Of a DNA stretch of 64,000 bases, positions 1-10,639 are shown piece after piece. The stretch is from positions 31,608,969 through 31,672,968 of the forward strand of contig CM038468.1 of NCBI GenBank assembly GCA_021464415.1, written 5' to 3'. Numbering within the stretch: the first letter of the stretch is position 1; every line of letters starts with the position of its first letter. The translations under genes and the position numbers were made by a program. The stretch is from Lonicera japonica. Taxonomy: Eukaryota; Streptophyta; Magnoliopsida; Dipsacales; Caprifoliaceae. Below the pieces are notes generated by a model, which worked only from the letters and a program-made list of their open reading frames with translations, had not been told where the DNA came from and ran no database searches.

Positions 1-60
1 AAAGTTACTACATGAAGTTTCACTCGCATATTCAAAAGTGGACGGGCCCGTTAAAAATTA
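1..60. mobile_element. fragment resembling a Mutator-like element end
   Basis: The first bases carry words (CATGAAGTTT, ACTCGC, AAAGTGGAC) that also occur, in inverse order on the other strand, at 40,440-40,570, the outer end of the Mutator-like element described below. This may be the edge of a related element cut by the window border. It is a weak, short match judged by eye. Confidence 0.22.
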
Positions 61-1147
61 AACAGAATATGCCATGTGGTCACCGTGTGATCTTCAAAAG
101 TTCACCACTTTTCTCACTTTAGTCTGTGAAGTTTTAAAACTGCTTTTGTATCCATATGAAGGAACAAAGACGGTTCGTAGTATACATACACATTTTTGTT
201 TTTCTATATTAGAGAATAATGATGTTTTAGTAATGCAATTTGTTTTTTATATATATACAATTTTACAACTATCACAATAAAGGGTGGACACACTACCACC
301 ACAAGCAGGTGCAATGCAACTAACACAATGGGTTGAATATTGACGGTTCTCAATATTTGAATTATATGTATATTTAAGGTTCTGATTTCATTCAAAATTA
401 TGGAAGTTCAAATGTAGTTCTAATTTGTTCTTCAAATTATGTTGGGTAAAAAATGTTTTCATGACATGCTGGTGTATATGTTAATTGTTCCGAAGATAGT
501 TTAAACTCAATTTATGGTGTGTTTGATTATCCCCAAAATTTTACCCAAAAATTAATCTAGTAGCGACTACAGTTAAAAATGTATATATATATATATATAT
601 ATATGCATTTTTGGCTATTGCAATTTTTGATAGACATCTCATGCACATTTTTTTTTGTCCTATCAAATTAAATGCATAATACTTCTTTTTTTCTTAAAGA
701 GAAAACTATACAATTCCACGTACATATGTGTGTATAAAATATCATTAAAAAAAAATTGGGTTTGAAAAGCACAAATACAGTGGCAAACAAAATAAGTCCA
801 ATAGAAAAATGAAAAAAAAAATAGAAAAATTGGAAACTAAGTTGGAGAAGCTTATTATTGAAACAAAATTAACAAGAAACTAAAAACTAAAAGCAAGTCT
901 AACTGTGCTTTCTAGCAGACCAAAAATGATAACCCTTCGCAGGCTCTAGAAGTTGGTCCAACTTCTTAGCACTCTAAGTTTCTACAACCGCTAGCTTAAA
1001 CTTTTGGGTGAAATGGTTTGTGATGCATTGACCAATGCACTTGTGCCATTGTATGCATCTAAATTATTTTATTGATCTTGAGTTCCTTTAGAATTATTGA
1101 TTTGATTTATATCTTCCAAACATTTTGTGGAGAAATATTGAAGTACA
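61..1147. other. no gene seen; AT-rich, one TA microsatellite
   Basis: No open reading frame with coding character is visible. A (TA)n run lies at 582-604 and several A-runs at 750-830. The stretch lies just downstream, in the minus-strand sense, of the RING-CH exon. Confidence 0.5.
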
Positions 1148-1419
1148 TTACCATTTAAATAGTGAGAACCATTTATGTTTCTTCCCATTATGTGTATTAA
1201 CCCTAGCATCAGTTGGAAGTTGAAGCAAAGTTAAATGAATCTTCTCAATTTGGTGCTTGCATACACCACAATTGCTTGTAATAGCACATGCTTCATGCAC
1301 AAGTTCATTCTTGCATTTGCATTTCAACTTTACCATATCTTCGTTCACTTTGAAAGCTTTGAAGCAAATTTCACACACTGCATCGTCTTCAAAAATCTCT
1401 TTGTCATGTTCGAATGGAA
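1148..1419 (-). pseudogene. terminal exon encoding a degenerate RING-CH (RINGv) zinc finger
   Basis: The minus-strand frame ends at a stop at 1148-1150 and can be read back to an ATG at 1462. I prefer a start near 1419 because a TCTAG splice acceptor precedes it. Numbered from that ATG (104 residues) the metal ligands are C30, C33, C48, C50, H56, C59, C65 and C68: a C4HC3 set with the C-x-C pair and H-x2-C of plant RING-CH proteins, membrane-associated or soluble E3 ubiquitin ligases. The tail QLP after the last ligands also fits the family, where a TLLR/TLLQ stretch follows. Only five residues separate C59 from C65; plant relatives normally have a longer tryptophan-containing spacer, so the fold may be broken. 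It is probably the 3' end of the minus-strand exon series up to 19,126. Family assignment is fair; functionality is doubtful. Confidence 0.55.
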
Positions 1420-1462
1420 CTAGATTACATTGACCAAATTTCAAATTAAGGAACAATGTCAA

Positions 1463-2632
1463 TTAAAAATTAAAATTGTAAAATTTGAAATGATAATTAT
1501 ATTTAGAAACAAATTACCCATTCTGTCATAATATATAAAGATCGATTAAAATAAAAAATGTAGAAGATCAATTTTGAAATTTTAAATGGCTATACGCAGG
1601 GTAGGAGGAATTCCATGGCAAAGGGAAAGTTAAAATTAAATTGTTGTTTTAATTAATATGAATTTTCAAATTAAAAGATTTCTATTGAAAATATAATATT
1701 ATTTTTTGAATTAAGAGTTTTCTATTTCTCTTTTAACCACCCGACCAATTTCCTTAAGTCGTGAGACGTAATCAATGTAGAAAATTAAATTATTGTGAAA
1801 ACAAGCTAGCATAAACTCCTCACTTAAGATGGAGAGAGTGGCTAATTGTTTTTACCATAAAAAAATTATTCACCCCTTTGGCCTTTTAGTTGACTCCATT
1901 GAAAGAAATTAAACTAAAAAAATAATGAAGAAGAGTCAAGTTCGAGATTATATTTATTTTCTTAATTAAGTTAAATACCTTCGCGATTTGATTTCGATCT
2001 CACGATAAAAATATTTCCCCAAATACGGAGGCTCTTGAAATTGGAGCGATCACCTACATAACGAACATGATTGAATACATTCGCTATTATTAATAATAAT
2101 TTACATTTTTCACACGACTAATCATAGAGAATAAATAAACGTGATACTTTATATCTCCGTAATTAATAGTGTAATTATTTTAATTTTGGTACCTTTTAAG
2201 AAAATATTAATTTCTACGTAATTAGTACTATGTCAAGACTATAATTTACTTTGTATTGTGAAATTTGATACATTGATTATCTATTGAAAAAGAAATGAGA
2301 ATATTACTTTAAGATATCTCAAATTCAAAAGAAATGTGAGACATTGATTATCATTGATTCAAGGGTTAATTGCATTATCAATTTTTCACTACAGCCACTT
2401 CCAAATTGAATTTTTAAGTGAAATTTTGTGAAAACGAATCTCATCATTATAGAGATCATTTCCACCAAATTTTATGAAAAGATTCATCCGCTTAACCCTC
2501 AAAATAGACGGTCCTTCTTTTGCCAAGGAGAAGATCATCCTCTTTATAACAAGACGGCACAAAGAGAACTTGGTTTTATTTAAACTCGATCGTGTGTATT
2601 CTACCTAAGATAACCCATATGTTGCAAATATT
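1463..2632. other. no gene seen; probable intron or decayed spacer
   Basis: AT-rich sequence without coding potential. If the minus-strand exons at 3,071-3,136 and 1,148-1,419 belong to one gene, this would be intronic. Confidence 0.4.
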
Positions 2633-2665
2633 CCCCCCCCCCCCCCCCCAAAAAAAAAAAAAAAA
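2633..2665. repeat. C17 tract directly followed by A16
   Basis: Seventeen C residues (2633-2649) pass directly into sixteen A residues (2650-2665). Its C-run is complementary to the G39 run 337 bases to the right, so the two could pair in a single strand. Homopolymer length in an assembly is unreliable. Confidence 0.85.
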
Positions 2666-2983
2666 TAGATGAGATGACCACTAATAGCTATATAATATTA
2701 ACATATTTATTTTACATTTAGGTTTAAACTAAATATATCTAAGTAGTATACACATTGCGTGTGCATATGATCTAATATATATAAGAAAAAAGGGGGTGAA
2801 TATAAAAACAATCTTATAAGAAAAAGGGTGAACTTAGCAATTATAATGGCATGGTGCAGTGAAGATAAAATGTGAGTTAACTTAGTAAATGCTGGTTTCG
2901 AAAAACGTCCTCTACTGCAAATTAATGACTGTAGTTTTTCTCTAATAATATGATTCCTTTTAAGAATATGAAAAGGTGTTTTG

Positions 2984-2985
<2 letters not shown>

Positions 2986-3024
<39 letters not shown>
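2986..3024. repeat. G39 homopolymer
   Basis: Thirty-nine consecutive G residues. They produce a spurious proline-rich minus-strand frame (2,960-3,142). The tract could form a G-quadruplex, or its length may be an assembly artefact. Confidence 0.9.
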
Positions 3025-3026
<2 letters not shown>

Positions 3027-3070
3027 GGGTTGTTTGGAATGGAAAGCAAAAGAAGAAAAGGATAACTTAC

Positions 3071-3136
3071 ATTCGAATTAGTTGTTTTACGAGGTCTACT
3101 TGTTACACTAGGTGGACGATTCGATTTTTGAACCGC
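3071..3136 (-). pseudogene. 66-nt phase-0 exon, basic/proline segment of the coiled-coil family
   Basis: On the minus strand a TGTGTGCAG acceptor is followed by 22 clean codons and a GTAAGT donor. The peptide is basic and proline/serine rich (AVQKSNRPPSV followed by TSRPRKTTNSN). The exon ends, like others of this family, with N before GTAAG (compare 15,583 and 6,777). Both borders are in phase 0, matching the phase-0 end of the exon at 4,871-5,065, so the two can be spliced in frame. No function is known. Scored as part of a decayed gene because its neighbour copy at 4 kb and other exons are broken, although this exon itself is clean. Confidence 0.5.
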
Positions 3137-3555
3137 CTGCACACAGATTAGATATAAATGAAATGGGTTAAAAAAAAATAAGGAATTTTTTTTAAAGTAT
3201 GATCTAATCCCACTATGTATGATGGAATCAAAGCGACTCCTACTTCAAGTATTGGATTTCGTGGCTCAATTCGGAGGGGTCATGGAAAGAACAGGTTATT
3301 TTAAAAGATAATCCATGTTTAAAAAAAAAATGTCACACACACACAATATACGTATAGTTTGGGAAAAGTGTCAATTTTAATTAAGAAAGAAGTGATTTTC
3401 GCACATTATGTTAAACAAAATAATCTTAAATATTCTCTATTTTATTACAATTTCTTTTAATACAAACTAACATAGCATCTGTTAGATAAAAGGAAAGACA
3501 AACAAAGCATAAAACTCATGTCTCTAAAACTTAACTTTATCAATTTATATATATA

Positions 3556-3690
3556 GGGTCTGTTTCTGGTATGGACCACCCCTTTCGGACTGGTCCTTTT
3601 GCTATAGTTTTCCATCATAAAAACATTTGCGAGTGTTTTTTATGACGCAAAACCGTCATAAAAAGGACTGGTCCGTACCTGAAATTTCTC
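3556..3690. mobile_element. 135-bp palindromic MITE flanked by TATA
   Basis: The ends are inverted: GGTATGGACC near the left edge corresponds to GGTACGGACC read from the right edge. An inner inverted pair (CGGACTGGTCCTTTT against AAAAGGACTGGTCCG) and a CATCATAAAAA / TTTTTATGACG arm lie between. Both sides are TA-rich (ATATATA), consistent with a TA target. It has no coding capacity. It resembles the element at 13,132-13,282 in size and GGACC-containing ends. Confidence 0.55.
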
Positions 3691-4082
3691 ATATATATAT
3701 ATATAAGTTGTAAAGAAAGAAAGAGAAAGTTTTATAAATTCACACAACACAATATTAAGATCTAATAATTAAACATATTAGTTCATCATTCAAGGTCATG
3801 TTGGGTGCCTTTACTAACTGGGCCATCCTACTCGTTCAATTAAAAGATAAAGTTAACTTAGTTAAATGTGACTTTAAATAAAACCTGGCATTGCAAAATA
3901 AATGAATCTATTTTTTTTCCTAATAATAATATAATTATTCACGAGTTAAAGACTCAGGAAAAAAATTAACAAAATACAACATGCACCAAGATGAGTTGTT
4001 TTATGAGGTTTACTTCTTACCAAAAATAATAGAAAAGGGGCAAAATAGTATATCTACAAATTAGTAAAGAAAAAGATGTTAA

Positions 4083-4436
4083 TAATTTGAGCTATTTATA
4101 TCTTATTTTCGAGAAATTTGACCATTTTTTTACTTTTGTCCAAAAAATTATTTTCTTCTATACTTGTCCATAAAATTTGTTCTTGTTATCAATTTAATCC
4201 AAAGTCCAATGTTCCATTTGTTTCTTGAACAAAAAAATGCCATGTAAAGTTGAAGTGTCATGAAAATCAAAGCCACACGTGTTATTTTATGTCCAAGAAA
4301 CAAAAGACACATTGTATTTGGACTAAAGAGACAACGGGATGAAACTCTATGATTGGGGGTGGGAGAAAATAAATTTCATAGACAAAAGTGAAAAGTAGTC
4401 AAACTTCATGCATGGGGGTCAAATGCATTTAACTCC
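4083..4436. mobile_element. ~350-bp foldback (long inverted repeat) element
   Basis: The left arm (AATTTGACC, ACTTTTGTC, TTATTTTCTTC, AATCCAAAGTCCAATG, TTTGTTTCTTG) recurs in reverse complement in the right arm (4,285-4,410). The arms are about 150 bp with mismatches. The right edge carries a CATGCATGGGGGTCAAATG motif of the sort seen at ends of some Mutator-like elements. No gene is inside. Borders are approximate; no target duplication was found. Confidence 0.45.
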
Positions 4437-4451
4437 AATAATATTACAACA

Positions 4452-4508
4452 ACGATAACGATAACGATGACGATGACGATAATAATAATAATAATAATAA
4501 TAATAATA
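4452..4508. repeat. compound microsatellite (AACGAT/GACGAT then TAA)
   Basis: ACGATA and ACGATG units grade into about nine TAA repeats. It is simple-sequence DNA in a spacer or intron. Confidence 0.85.
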
Positions 4509-4870
4509 TATGATACAGACATCAAATTTGTGTTCATTTGAATTAAATTTACGATTTCTTCTGATATGATTTATAGCTTGAATTATTTTTTTTCTTATAT
4601 TTCAGATCTATACTATATATAGAAGTGAAATTTTGATGAATTTATGTTTAAAAAAAGAAGAAGAAAACGATTTCAACCCAAAATCTTTTGCTTGGCAAAA
4701 CTACTACTTATTTTTCATTTTTTAGACCGTATAAGGAACATAATTCATGTTCAAAGGATAAAAGATCCACCTCAAGGCCAAAAATCGGGTATATCTCGTG
4801 CATTGCTTGAATCAAAAGAAAAAAATTATTAAGAACAAAACAAATTTATCATATCGAATTGATCACTTAC

Positions 4871-5065
4871 GTCTTCCTCCTTATTGCTATAATCGACTGC
4901 TGCAACCAGATCAGATTCCTCATCATCAATGGTTGTAATCGCGTCATCGGCATGAGCTAACAAGAAGCAACTGCAAAAATCTTCAAACAGCTTCTTCAGA
5001 ACACTGCTATTCCACTCATCCCTTTTGCTTTCAAGATTTTGTTGATCTTGTATTTCTTCAGCCAT
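4871..5065 (-). CDS. first coding exon of an unidentified acidic protein
   Basis: Minus-strand ATG at 5065-5063, then 65 open codons to a GAC|GTAAGT donor whose GT lies at 4870-4869. The peptide (MAEEIQDQQNLES...) is acidic, with an amphipathic centre (WNSSVLKKLFEDF) and a DD/EE-rich end. The exon ends in phase 0, as do all clean exons of the family to its left and right. It may be the start codon exon of a gene continuing into 3,071-3,136, or an internal exon of the longer minus-strand locus. I recognise no domain; a MYB/SANT-like fold in the centre is only a guess. It is not disrupted, so transcription is conceivable. Confidence 0.45.
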
Positions 5066-6266
5066 TTATTCAAGTAGCTAGGCTCATATATAGTTGCGGA
5101 GTATAATATTTAAATATCTATTTTACCTGTGCAAATTTTTTTTTCACAAAAAATATTGTTTGCAATTGAAATCAACAACACCACTCTAAGCAACCTACAT
5201 TCGTACTTCACTAATAAAACATCTCTTACTTTTGTTAAATATACATACAAGTAACACATAAACTACATATGTGACCTAGATTTTACAAAAAAAAATAAAA
5301 TGATGATGATAGAAATAGGAAAATAATAAAATTGGTGTCATCACCAAATGTGATCTCTTTACTTTTGAATCTATTGTAATCCAAAAAGGAAAAGAAAAAA
5401 ACAAAAAAAAAAATAGTTAGGATCAGTTTCCTGGGATAGAAACTTTTTAAAATATGGTCCTTTAATTTAATTTTTTTTAAAGGATGTGATATTTGTATAT
5501 ATTTATTTTGGTATCTCTCGATCTCATATGCTAATTTTCTCAATTACAGATACATTATCTGCACTGAAAAAATTTGTAGCATCTTCTTAATAGTATTTAT
5601 ATATCTGAGTATTGGCTAGAGGAAGATACATCCTTTAAAAAAATTGTGGACTATCAGAGGAATAAGATTCTAGAAGCCCCCCGATGTAACAACCCAACTA
5701 TCCAACGTCAGTAGTGCAATGGGGAGATCTTGGGTATATATGTGGGTGCAATGAACTGAAGTTACTTGTACTAGCCATTTTGCAAAAAACCCCAGTTGAT
5801 TACATATGGAATCAAGTTGGATCTATTACCACTACCACGTGACGTACAGACATTGTGAACTTGTGTGATGAGGACATTGGGGATTTAACGTGAACAGTGT
5901 GTATCAATCCAAATATCCCATATTAGTAGCGTAATCGGGAGATCCTTGATATATGTATGGGTTTAAGGAATCTAAATCACAACTTTGGCTAGCAATTTTG
6001 GAGATAGGGGTAGATACATATATATCAATTCCTCTCCTATATATAATTTTTCTATCCCTTGTAATTTAACAATTCAAAACTCATTATGCTTTATTATTTA
6101 TAAAAATGTCAATTAGTGATGGCTCAAATCATTTATGCGTAAGATAGAAACAAGATTTAAATGACATGCTTAATTTGTGCAACACAAAACATGCTCATGA
6201 CAGGAACATGGTATCGACTTTATAAAATACTGCATCTATATATATTAATTTTTTTAGTCTAAGCCA
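5066..6266. other. no gene seen; two copies of an 80-bp repeat
   Basis: No coding sequence. Segments at about 5,684-5,762 and 5,900-5,977 are diverged direct copies (shared words: GTAGTGCAAT/GTAGCGTAAT, GGGAGATC-TTG, ATATATGT, ATGGGT). They look like remains of an old transposon. Confidence 0.45.
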
Positions 6267-6366
6267 NNNNNNNNNNNNNNNNNNNNNNNNNNNNNNNNNN
6301 NNNNNNNNNNNNNNNNNNNNNNNNNNNNNNNNNNNNNNNNNNNNNNNNNNNNNNNNNNNNNNNNNN
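6267..6366. other. 100-bp assembly gap
   Basis: Exactly one hundred N residues, the usual placeholder for a scaffold gap of unknown size. Distances across it are not reliable. Confidence 0.99.
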
Positions 6367-6704
6367 AGGAAGCGGCACAGTTTCGAGTAACAGTTTACAC
6401 TGATAAATTTAAAATCAGTTTACCGTTTTCTCTACTTGGGGGTGGTGACCATGTGTTTACTTTCCATGAGTCCCATTCTTGAACTTCAACAGTCAACAAT
6501 ACAATTATTTTTTATTGGGAGATTTTGTACATTGATTATGTCCTAAAAAGGGAAACGGAACTATCAGTATATTTTCCTACGCAACAACCAATCAGACATG
6601 CATGGATGGGTCATATCATGTATGTGTGGTATCTCTGTTTTTTTTTTGCTTATGCATGCGTGCATTGGGACAAATTCCGCAACAAAGATAATGACGCATA
6701 TATA

Positions 6705-6715
6705 AAGAGAGAGAG

Positions 6716-6752
<37 letters not shown>

Positions 6753-6771
6753 AAGAAAGAGAGAGAGAGAA
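6705..6771. repeat. GA/GATA microsatellite
   Basis: GAGAGA and GATAGATA repeats lie immediately beyond the splice donor of the exon ending at 6,777 (minus sense), so they are at the start of its intron. Similar GAGAGA runs follow the donors of the duplicated exons at 15,583 and 17,067. Confidence 0.85.
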
Positions 6772-6776
6772 TTTAC

Positions 6777-7293
6777 ATTTCTGCCACCGTGATTATTTGA
6801 TGATCTGAGTTTGGACCTGAGGTCGTTGACTAGGTATTGGAGATTTTTTACTTGTGAATCGAGATGGGGAGCTTTATGGACTAACTCGATATTTCTACGG
6901 TCAAGACTTGTAGTGTCAGTTTTATTAGTTATCTCCAATCTTCTTACAGCACAACTAAACTTCAATTCATCTTATTCAGCTCGTGTTCTTGTTGCCTCGG
7001 ACTCAGCCTTACAGCTTCTGGGAACCACACATCGGCTTGGGGTTTAGCAGCTCCTACTAGGGCTTGGTCGGTGAGGTTATTGACTTGGCTTAGGAGAAGG
7101 TCAATGTCCTCATATAGCATCAACTGATCAGCCGCAATTTTATCAGCTACTCCGAACTTATATCATCGTCCATTTTTTCTACGTCCTGCACGACCCCTCC
7201 ATATTGCCGAGACGAAGAGTCAACTTTGCAACAGATTTCCCTTACTACTACTGCTATCCAGTCTCGAATTACTTATTAGAAAATCCCCCATTG
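6777..7293 (-). pseudogene. 3' part of a long coiled-coil exon split by a copia insertion
   Basis: Minus-strand reading from the copia border down to a donor AGAAAT|GTAAAT at 6,777. It contains long helical, leucine-spaced stretches (DIDLLLSQVNNLTDQ and APHLDSQVKNLQYLVNDLRS) typical of coiled coils, and ends in the family signature GGRN before GTAA. The piece holds at least two frameshifts and a TGA near 6,963, so it is a pseudogene. Its 5' part is at 12,360-12,378 on the far side of the retrotransposon; with one copy of the 5-bp duplication removed the exon reads across. The peptide resembles that of the exon at 14,104-14,286 (KLRS- and SQ-rich heptads). Confidence 0.6.
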
Positions 7294-7298
7294 GACTT
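7294..7298. repeat. target-site duplication GACTT (left)
   Basis: GACTT precedes the TG of the 5' LTR and is repeated at 12,360-12,364 after the CA of the 3' LTR. Confidence 0.95.
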
Positions 7299-7461
7299 TG
7301 TTAAATATTATATTAGCTGTTATATTAGCTGTATATTAGCTGTTAGATAGGAGCTGTATCTTAGCTGTTAGATAGGCTATTTTAATAGTGTTTCCTCTTG
7401 TATAAATAGATGCTCTTGTTATTGAAAATAAGACACAACATTTTCTTCTTATTCTTTCTCA
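7299..7461 (+). repeat. 5' LTR of the copia element
   Basis: Begins TGTTAAATATT and ends TTTCTCA. It carries a repeated AGCTGTTAGATAG motif and a TATAAATAG box near its middle, presumably the promoter of the element. Confidence 0.95.
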
Positions 7462-7473
7462 TGGTATCAGAGC
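7462..7473 (+). other. primer-binding site (initiator tRNA-Met)
   Basis: TGGTATCAGAGC follows the LTR directly. It is complementary to the 3' end of plant initiator tRNA-Met, the standard primer of Ty1/copia elements. Confidence 0.95.
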
Positions 7474-7933
7474 ATAAGTGAGAAAAAACCCTATTATAAT
7501 CTTGTGCTTGCTGTGTTTCCTCGTTCCAGCATACCTCTCACCCAAACCCTAGCTGCCAAGCTGTGTTTTTTTGGTTCCAGCATACATCTCACCCAAACCC
7601 TAGCCACCAACAACCAAGGAGTCATCCAAACCCTAGTTGTTTCGCGAGTATCCTACCACTTTCACACCACACCACCCACACCAAGGTGGTCGGAAATCTC
7701 AGACGAGCCCACGCCGGAAGAATCACCGGAAAAATCTGCCTCACGCGCTCCCAAGCGCCGTCGCTGCCCTACGCGTGAGATCCACGCGCCATCACTTCCA
7801 CACGCCGCGTGTAGGGGTGAACAGTTGATTCGTCTCAAATTTTTTCAGATTCCCTTTTGGCTTGAACCTACTGTTTTGCAATACTTTCCTGGTATTTCTT
7901 TGCCCTTTACATTTTTTCTTGTGTTCATTCGTA

Positions 7934-8789
7934 ATGAGTAATCAAACGAATATGTTGCCTAACAAATCCTTCCTAAGTTTTGCAACCACTCCTATCATAT
8001 GTTCGAAAAAATTGAAGGGTCCCAATAATTATATGTCATGGTCTATGCCTCTGTTGAATTGTGGTTCATGGGCAGGGTTATGAAGAACACTTAGTAACTT
8101 GTTACTGATATTGTTGAAAAAGAACAGTTGCAATGGAACAAATTGGATGCCTTTTTATGCAATGTTCTATGGCAATCTATTGATCAAAGTCTGTTGGCCA
8201 GTACCGTCCTTATCGTACTTGTTATGAGGTGTGGCAAAAGGCTAAGAAACTTTATTCAAATGACATAAATCGTCTTTATACCATTGTCTCTCATATGAAG
8301 ACGATTAAGAAACAGGATCATGATATGCAAGAATACCTTGACCAAATTGAGACTCTTCGACAGGAATTTAATGAGTTAATGCCCTTGTCAACTGATGTTA
8401 CGCAACAAGAAACAGATCATGGAAAGTTTTTTATGGTTCCTGCACTCGCAGGGTTGCCCACTGAATTTGATTCAGTTCGCAATCAAATTTTGGCAAATCC
8501 TGGGGTTCCTAATATGGATACGATCTTTGAGCAATTGATTCGTATTTCCGCACCTCTAAGCATCCCAAGCAATTCTACCACTTCCACTGATTCTGCTATA
8601 CTAGCATCTCAAGTGACTCCTCGACGGGATGGTAAAGGCGGCCAACGAGGTCGAACTCGCCCTAAATGTACTCATTGCCATAATCTGGGCCATACAGTAG
8701 ATCGCCGCTACAAGCTTCATGGCTATCCGCCTAAGGTTGCCAACATCTCACAATATGATCCATCCTCTAGGGATACACTGGGACTATGA
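7934..8789 (+). pseudogene. copia gag (UBN2-type) with damaged zinc knuckle
   Basis: An ATG near 7,934 opens a reading with the gag signature KLKGPNNYMSWS before a stop at about 8,081. Downstream, 8,229-8,789 is an open 186-codon stretch with the QEYLDQIETLRQEFNELMP core of plant copia gag and a knuckle CTHCHNLGHTVDRR, in which the last cysteine of C-x2-C-x4-H-x4-C is arginine. Gag would form the capsid-like particle; the lost ligand should weaken RNA binding. Confidence 0.85.
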
Positions 8790-8916
8790 CTGTACCTGCT
8801 ACTGAGTATGCTGCATTTCAGAAATTTAAAGAGAGTAACCAGTCATCAGCCATAGCTTTAACAGTCAAATTAGTAATCATAATGCTTGCATCTCTCAATC
8901 ATCCTCTCTTGGGCAT

Positions 8917-8960
8917 TGGGTTCTTGATTCGGGTGCCTCTGATCATATGTCTGGTAACAA
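8917..8960 (+). pseudogene. copia protease active site
   Basis: Read in frame from about 8,917 the sequence gives VLDSGASDHMSG, the canonical aspartic protease motif of Ty1/copia, catalytic Asp codon at 8,926-8,928. The reading frame around it is broken on both sides, so this is only a surviving motif inside a decayed region. Confidence 0.8.
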
Positions 8961-9305
8961 AGATTGTTCTCTCGTATTACTTTATTATGATATTTTATAT
9001 CTGTGTTACCTTAGCTGATAGTTCACAAACTAAAGTTAGAGGAATTAGACGAGCTACTCCTTGCCTTCTCTATCTTTAGACTCTGTTCTTTCATACCAAA
9101 TTGTCCTTTTAATTTAATTTCCATTAGCAAATTAACCCAAACATTGCCTTATTCTATTACTTTTGTTGCTTAATTCGGTTCTTGTGCAGGATCGGAACAC
9201 CGGGAGGACGATTGGAGTAGGATGTGAGTACCGCGGACTTATACCTTTCTTTCCCCAACACCACTCCCTGTAGCATGTGTTGCCATTGATCCACCTGCCA
9301 TCCTC

Positions 9306-9884
9306 CATCACCGTTTGGGACATCCTAGCCTACAAAAGTTACAGCATATGGTGCCGAGTCTTGCGAGTTTGTCTTCTTTAGAGTGTGAGTCTTGTCAGTT
9401 AGGAAAACATGTTCGTAATCTTTTTTTCTAGTCGTCTCAATAAACAAGCAGAGTCACCTTTTGCTTGAGTTCATTCGGATATATGGGGTCCTAGTCGTGT
9501 TAAATATACTTTGGGTTTTAGTTATTTTGTTACGTTTGTTGATGATTTTTCCCGTTGTACTTGGTTATTTTTAATGAAAAAAATCGTTCAGAATTATTCT
9601 CCATATTTCAAAATTTTTGTTCTGAAATTAAACTCAATTTGGCACTACTATTCGTACTTTTCGAAGGTGATAATGCACGAGAATACTTTTCTGCCACTTT
9701 TCACTCTTTTATGTCTCAACTTATTCTCAAGTATACTTCATCAATCGTCCTGTGCTCATACCCCTCAACAAATGGGGTGGCAGAAAGGAAAAACAGACAC
9801 TTGATTGAAACTACAACGTACTTCTCTCTTATTCACACTCATGTTCCGCTTGTTGCGTTTTTGGGAGAAACGCTGTTCTTATAG
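9306..9884 (+). pseudogene. copia integrase fragments (HHCC and core)
   Basis: At 9,306-9,420 the HRLGHPSLQKLQ and CESCQLGKH motifs form the HHCC zinc region. At 9,470-9,570 HSDIWGP and VTFVDDFSR mark the integrase core. Several one-base shifts (for example near 9,430 and 9,590) split the reading. Integrase would insert the element DNA; this copy cannot encode it. Confidence 0.8.
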
Positions 9885-10639
9885 GCATGCTATTTGATAA
9901 TAATCGCATGCCGTCCTTCAGTTTTACAAAATCAGGTTCCTCATTCTCTGTTATTTCCTAATCAATCACTATACTATCTCGTCCACCTCGTGTCTTTGGA
10001 TGTACATGTTTTGTTCACGATCTCACTCCGGGAAAAAAACAAGTTACATGCTAAGTCTCTTAATGTATCTTTCTAGGTTACTCTCGTTTACAGAAAGGTT
10101 ATCGCTGTTCTCTCTCCTCACCTTAAACGATATCTTATCTTGCCGATGTCACGTTTTTCGAAAACGACTCCTTTCTTTATTACGTCTTTGAACATGCTGA
10201 GTGTCCAATTGATGTCTCTCTCCCTTCAGACACTAGTTCTACTCCATTGATTGTGTCATCTCCTGACCCTGTGACTTCCTCCTACCGCAGACTCGCCACC
10301 TCCTTTACTCTCATACCATCGCGCGGCAACAGTCCACCGAACCTACCACTGCTATACTCTGCCCTACAACCGAACCTTCGATCGACATTGCTTCATCTCC
10401 TATGACTGAGTCTACCACCCCTGCAATCCTATATTTGACCCAGTGGATCATCCTTACTCGACTCACGACTTCCGTCCGTCTCGGTCTCTGACTTGGATCG
10501 TCCATTGCCTAACGTAAAGGTATTCGTTTCTACTCGAAATCCTTATCATCCCATTTATAATTTCCTGATTATATCATCGTTTATCTCCATCATATACTTG
10601 CCTTGTATCGTCCTTGCCCTCCTGTTTCTATTCCAAAAA

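Larger units (their letters stand above)
2860..4025. repeat. two diverged tandem copies of a ~1-kb exon/intron segment
   Basis: Words around 2,865-3,100 recur in order around 3,845-4,020: GTTAACTTAGT, a TTTTTC-CTAATAATA stretch, and finally the exon end GAGTTGTTTTA-GAGGT-TACTT-TTAC. The right-hand copy of the exon (about 3,990-4,021) has decayed. The spacing is about 0.95 kb. This mirrors the exon-unit duplications at 13-18 kb. Confidence 0.5.

Noticed and set aside
2960..3142. 60-codon minus-strand frame with a proline run
   Set aside because: The proline run is the G39 tract; only the 22 codons at 3,071-3,136 have splice borders.
6525..6965. Leu/Ser-rich minus-strand extension of the coiled-coil exon
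   Set aside because: The extension past 6,777 is the GA microsatellite after the splice donor.
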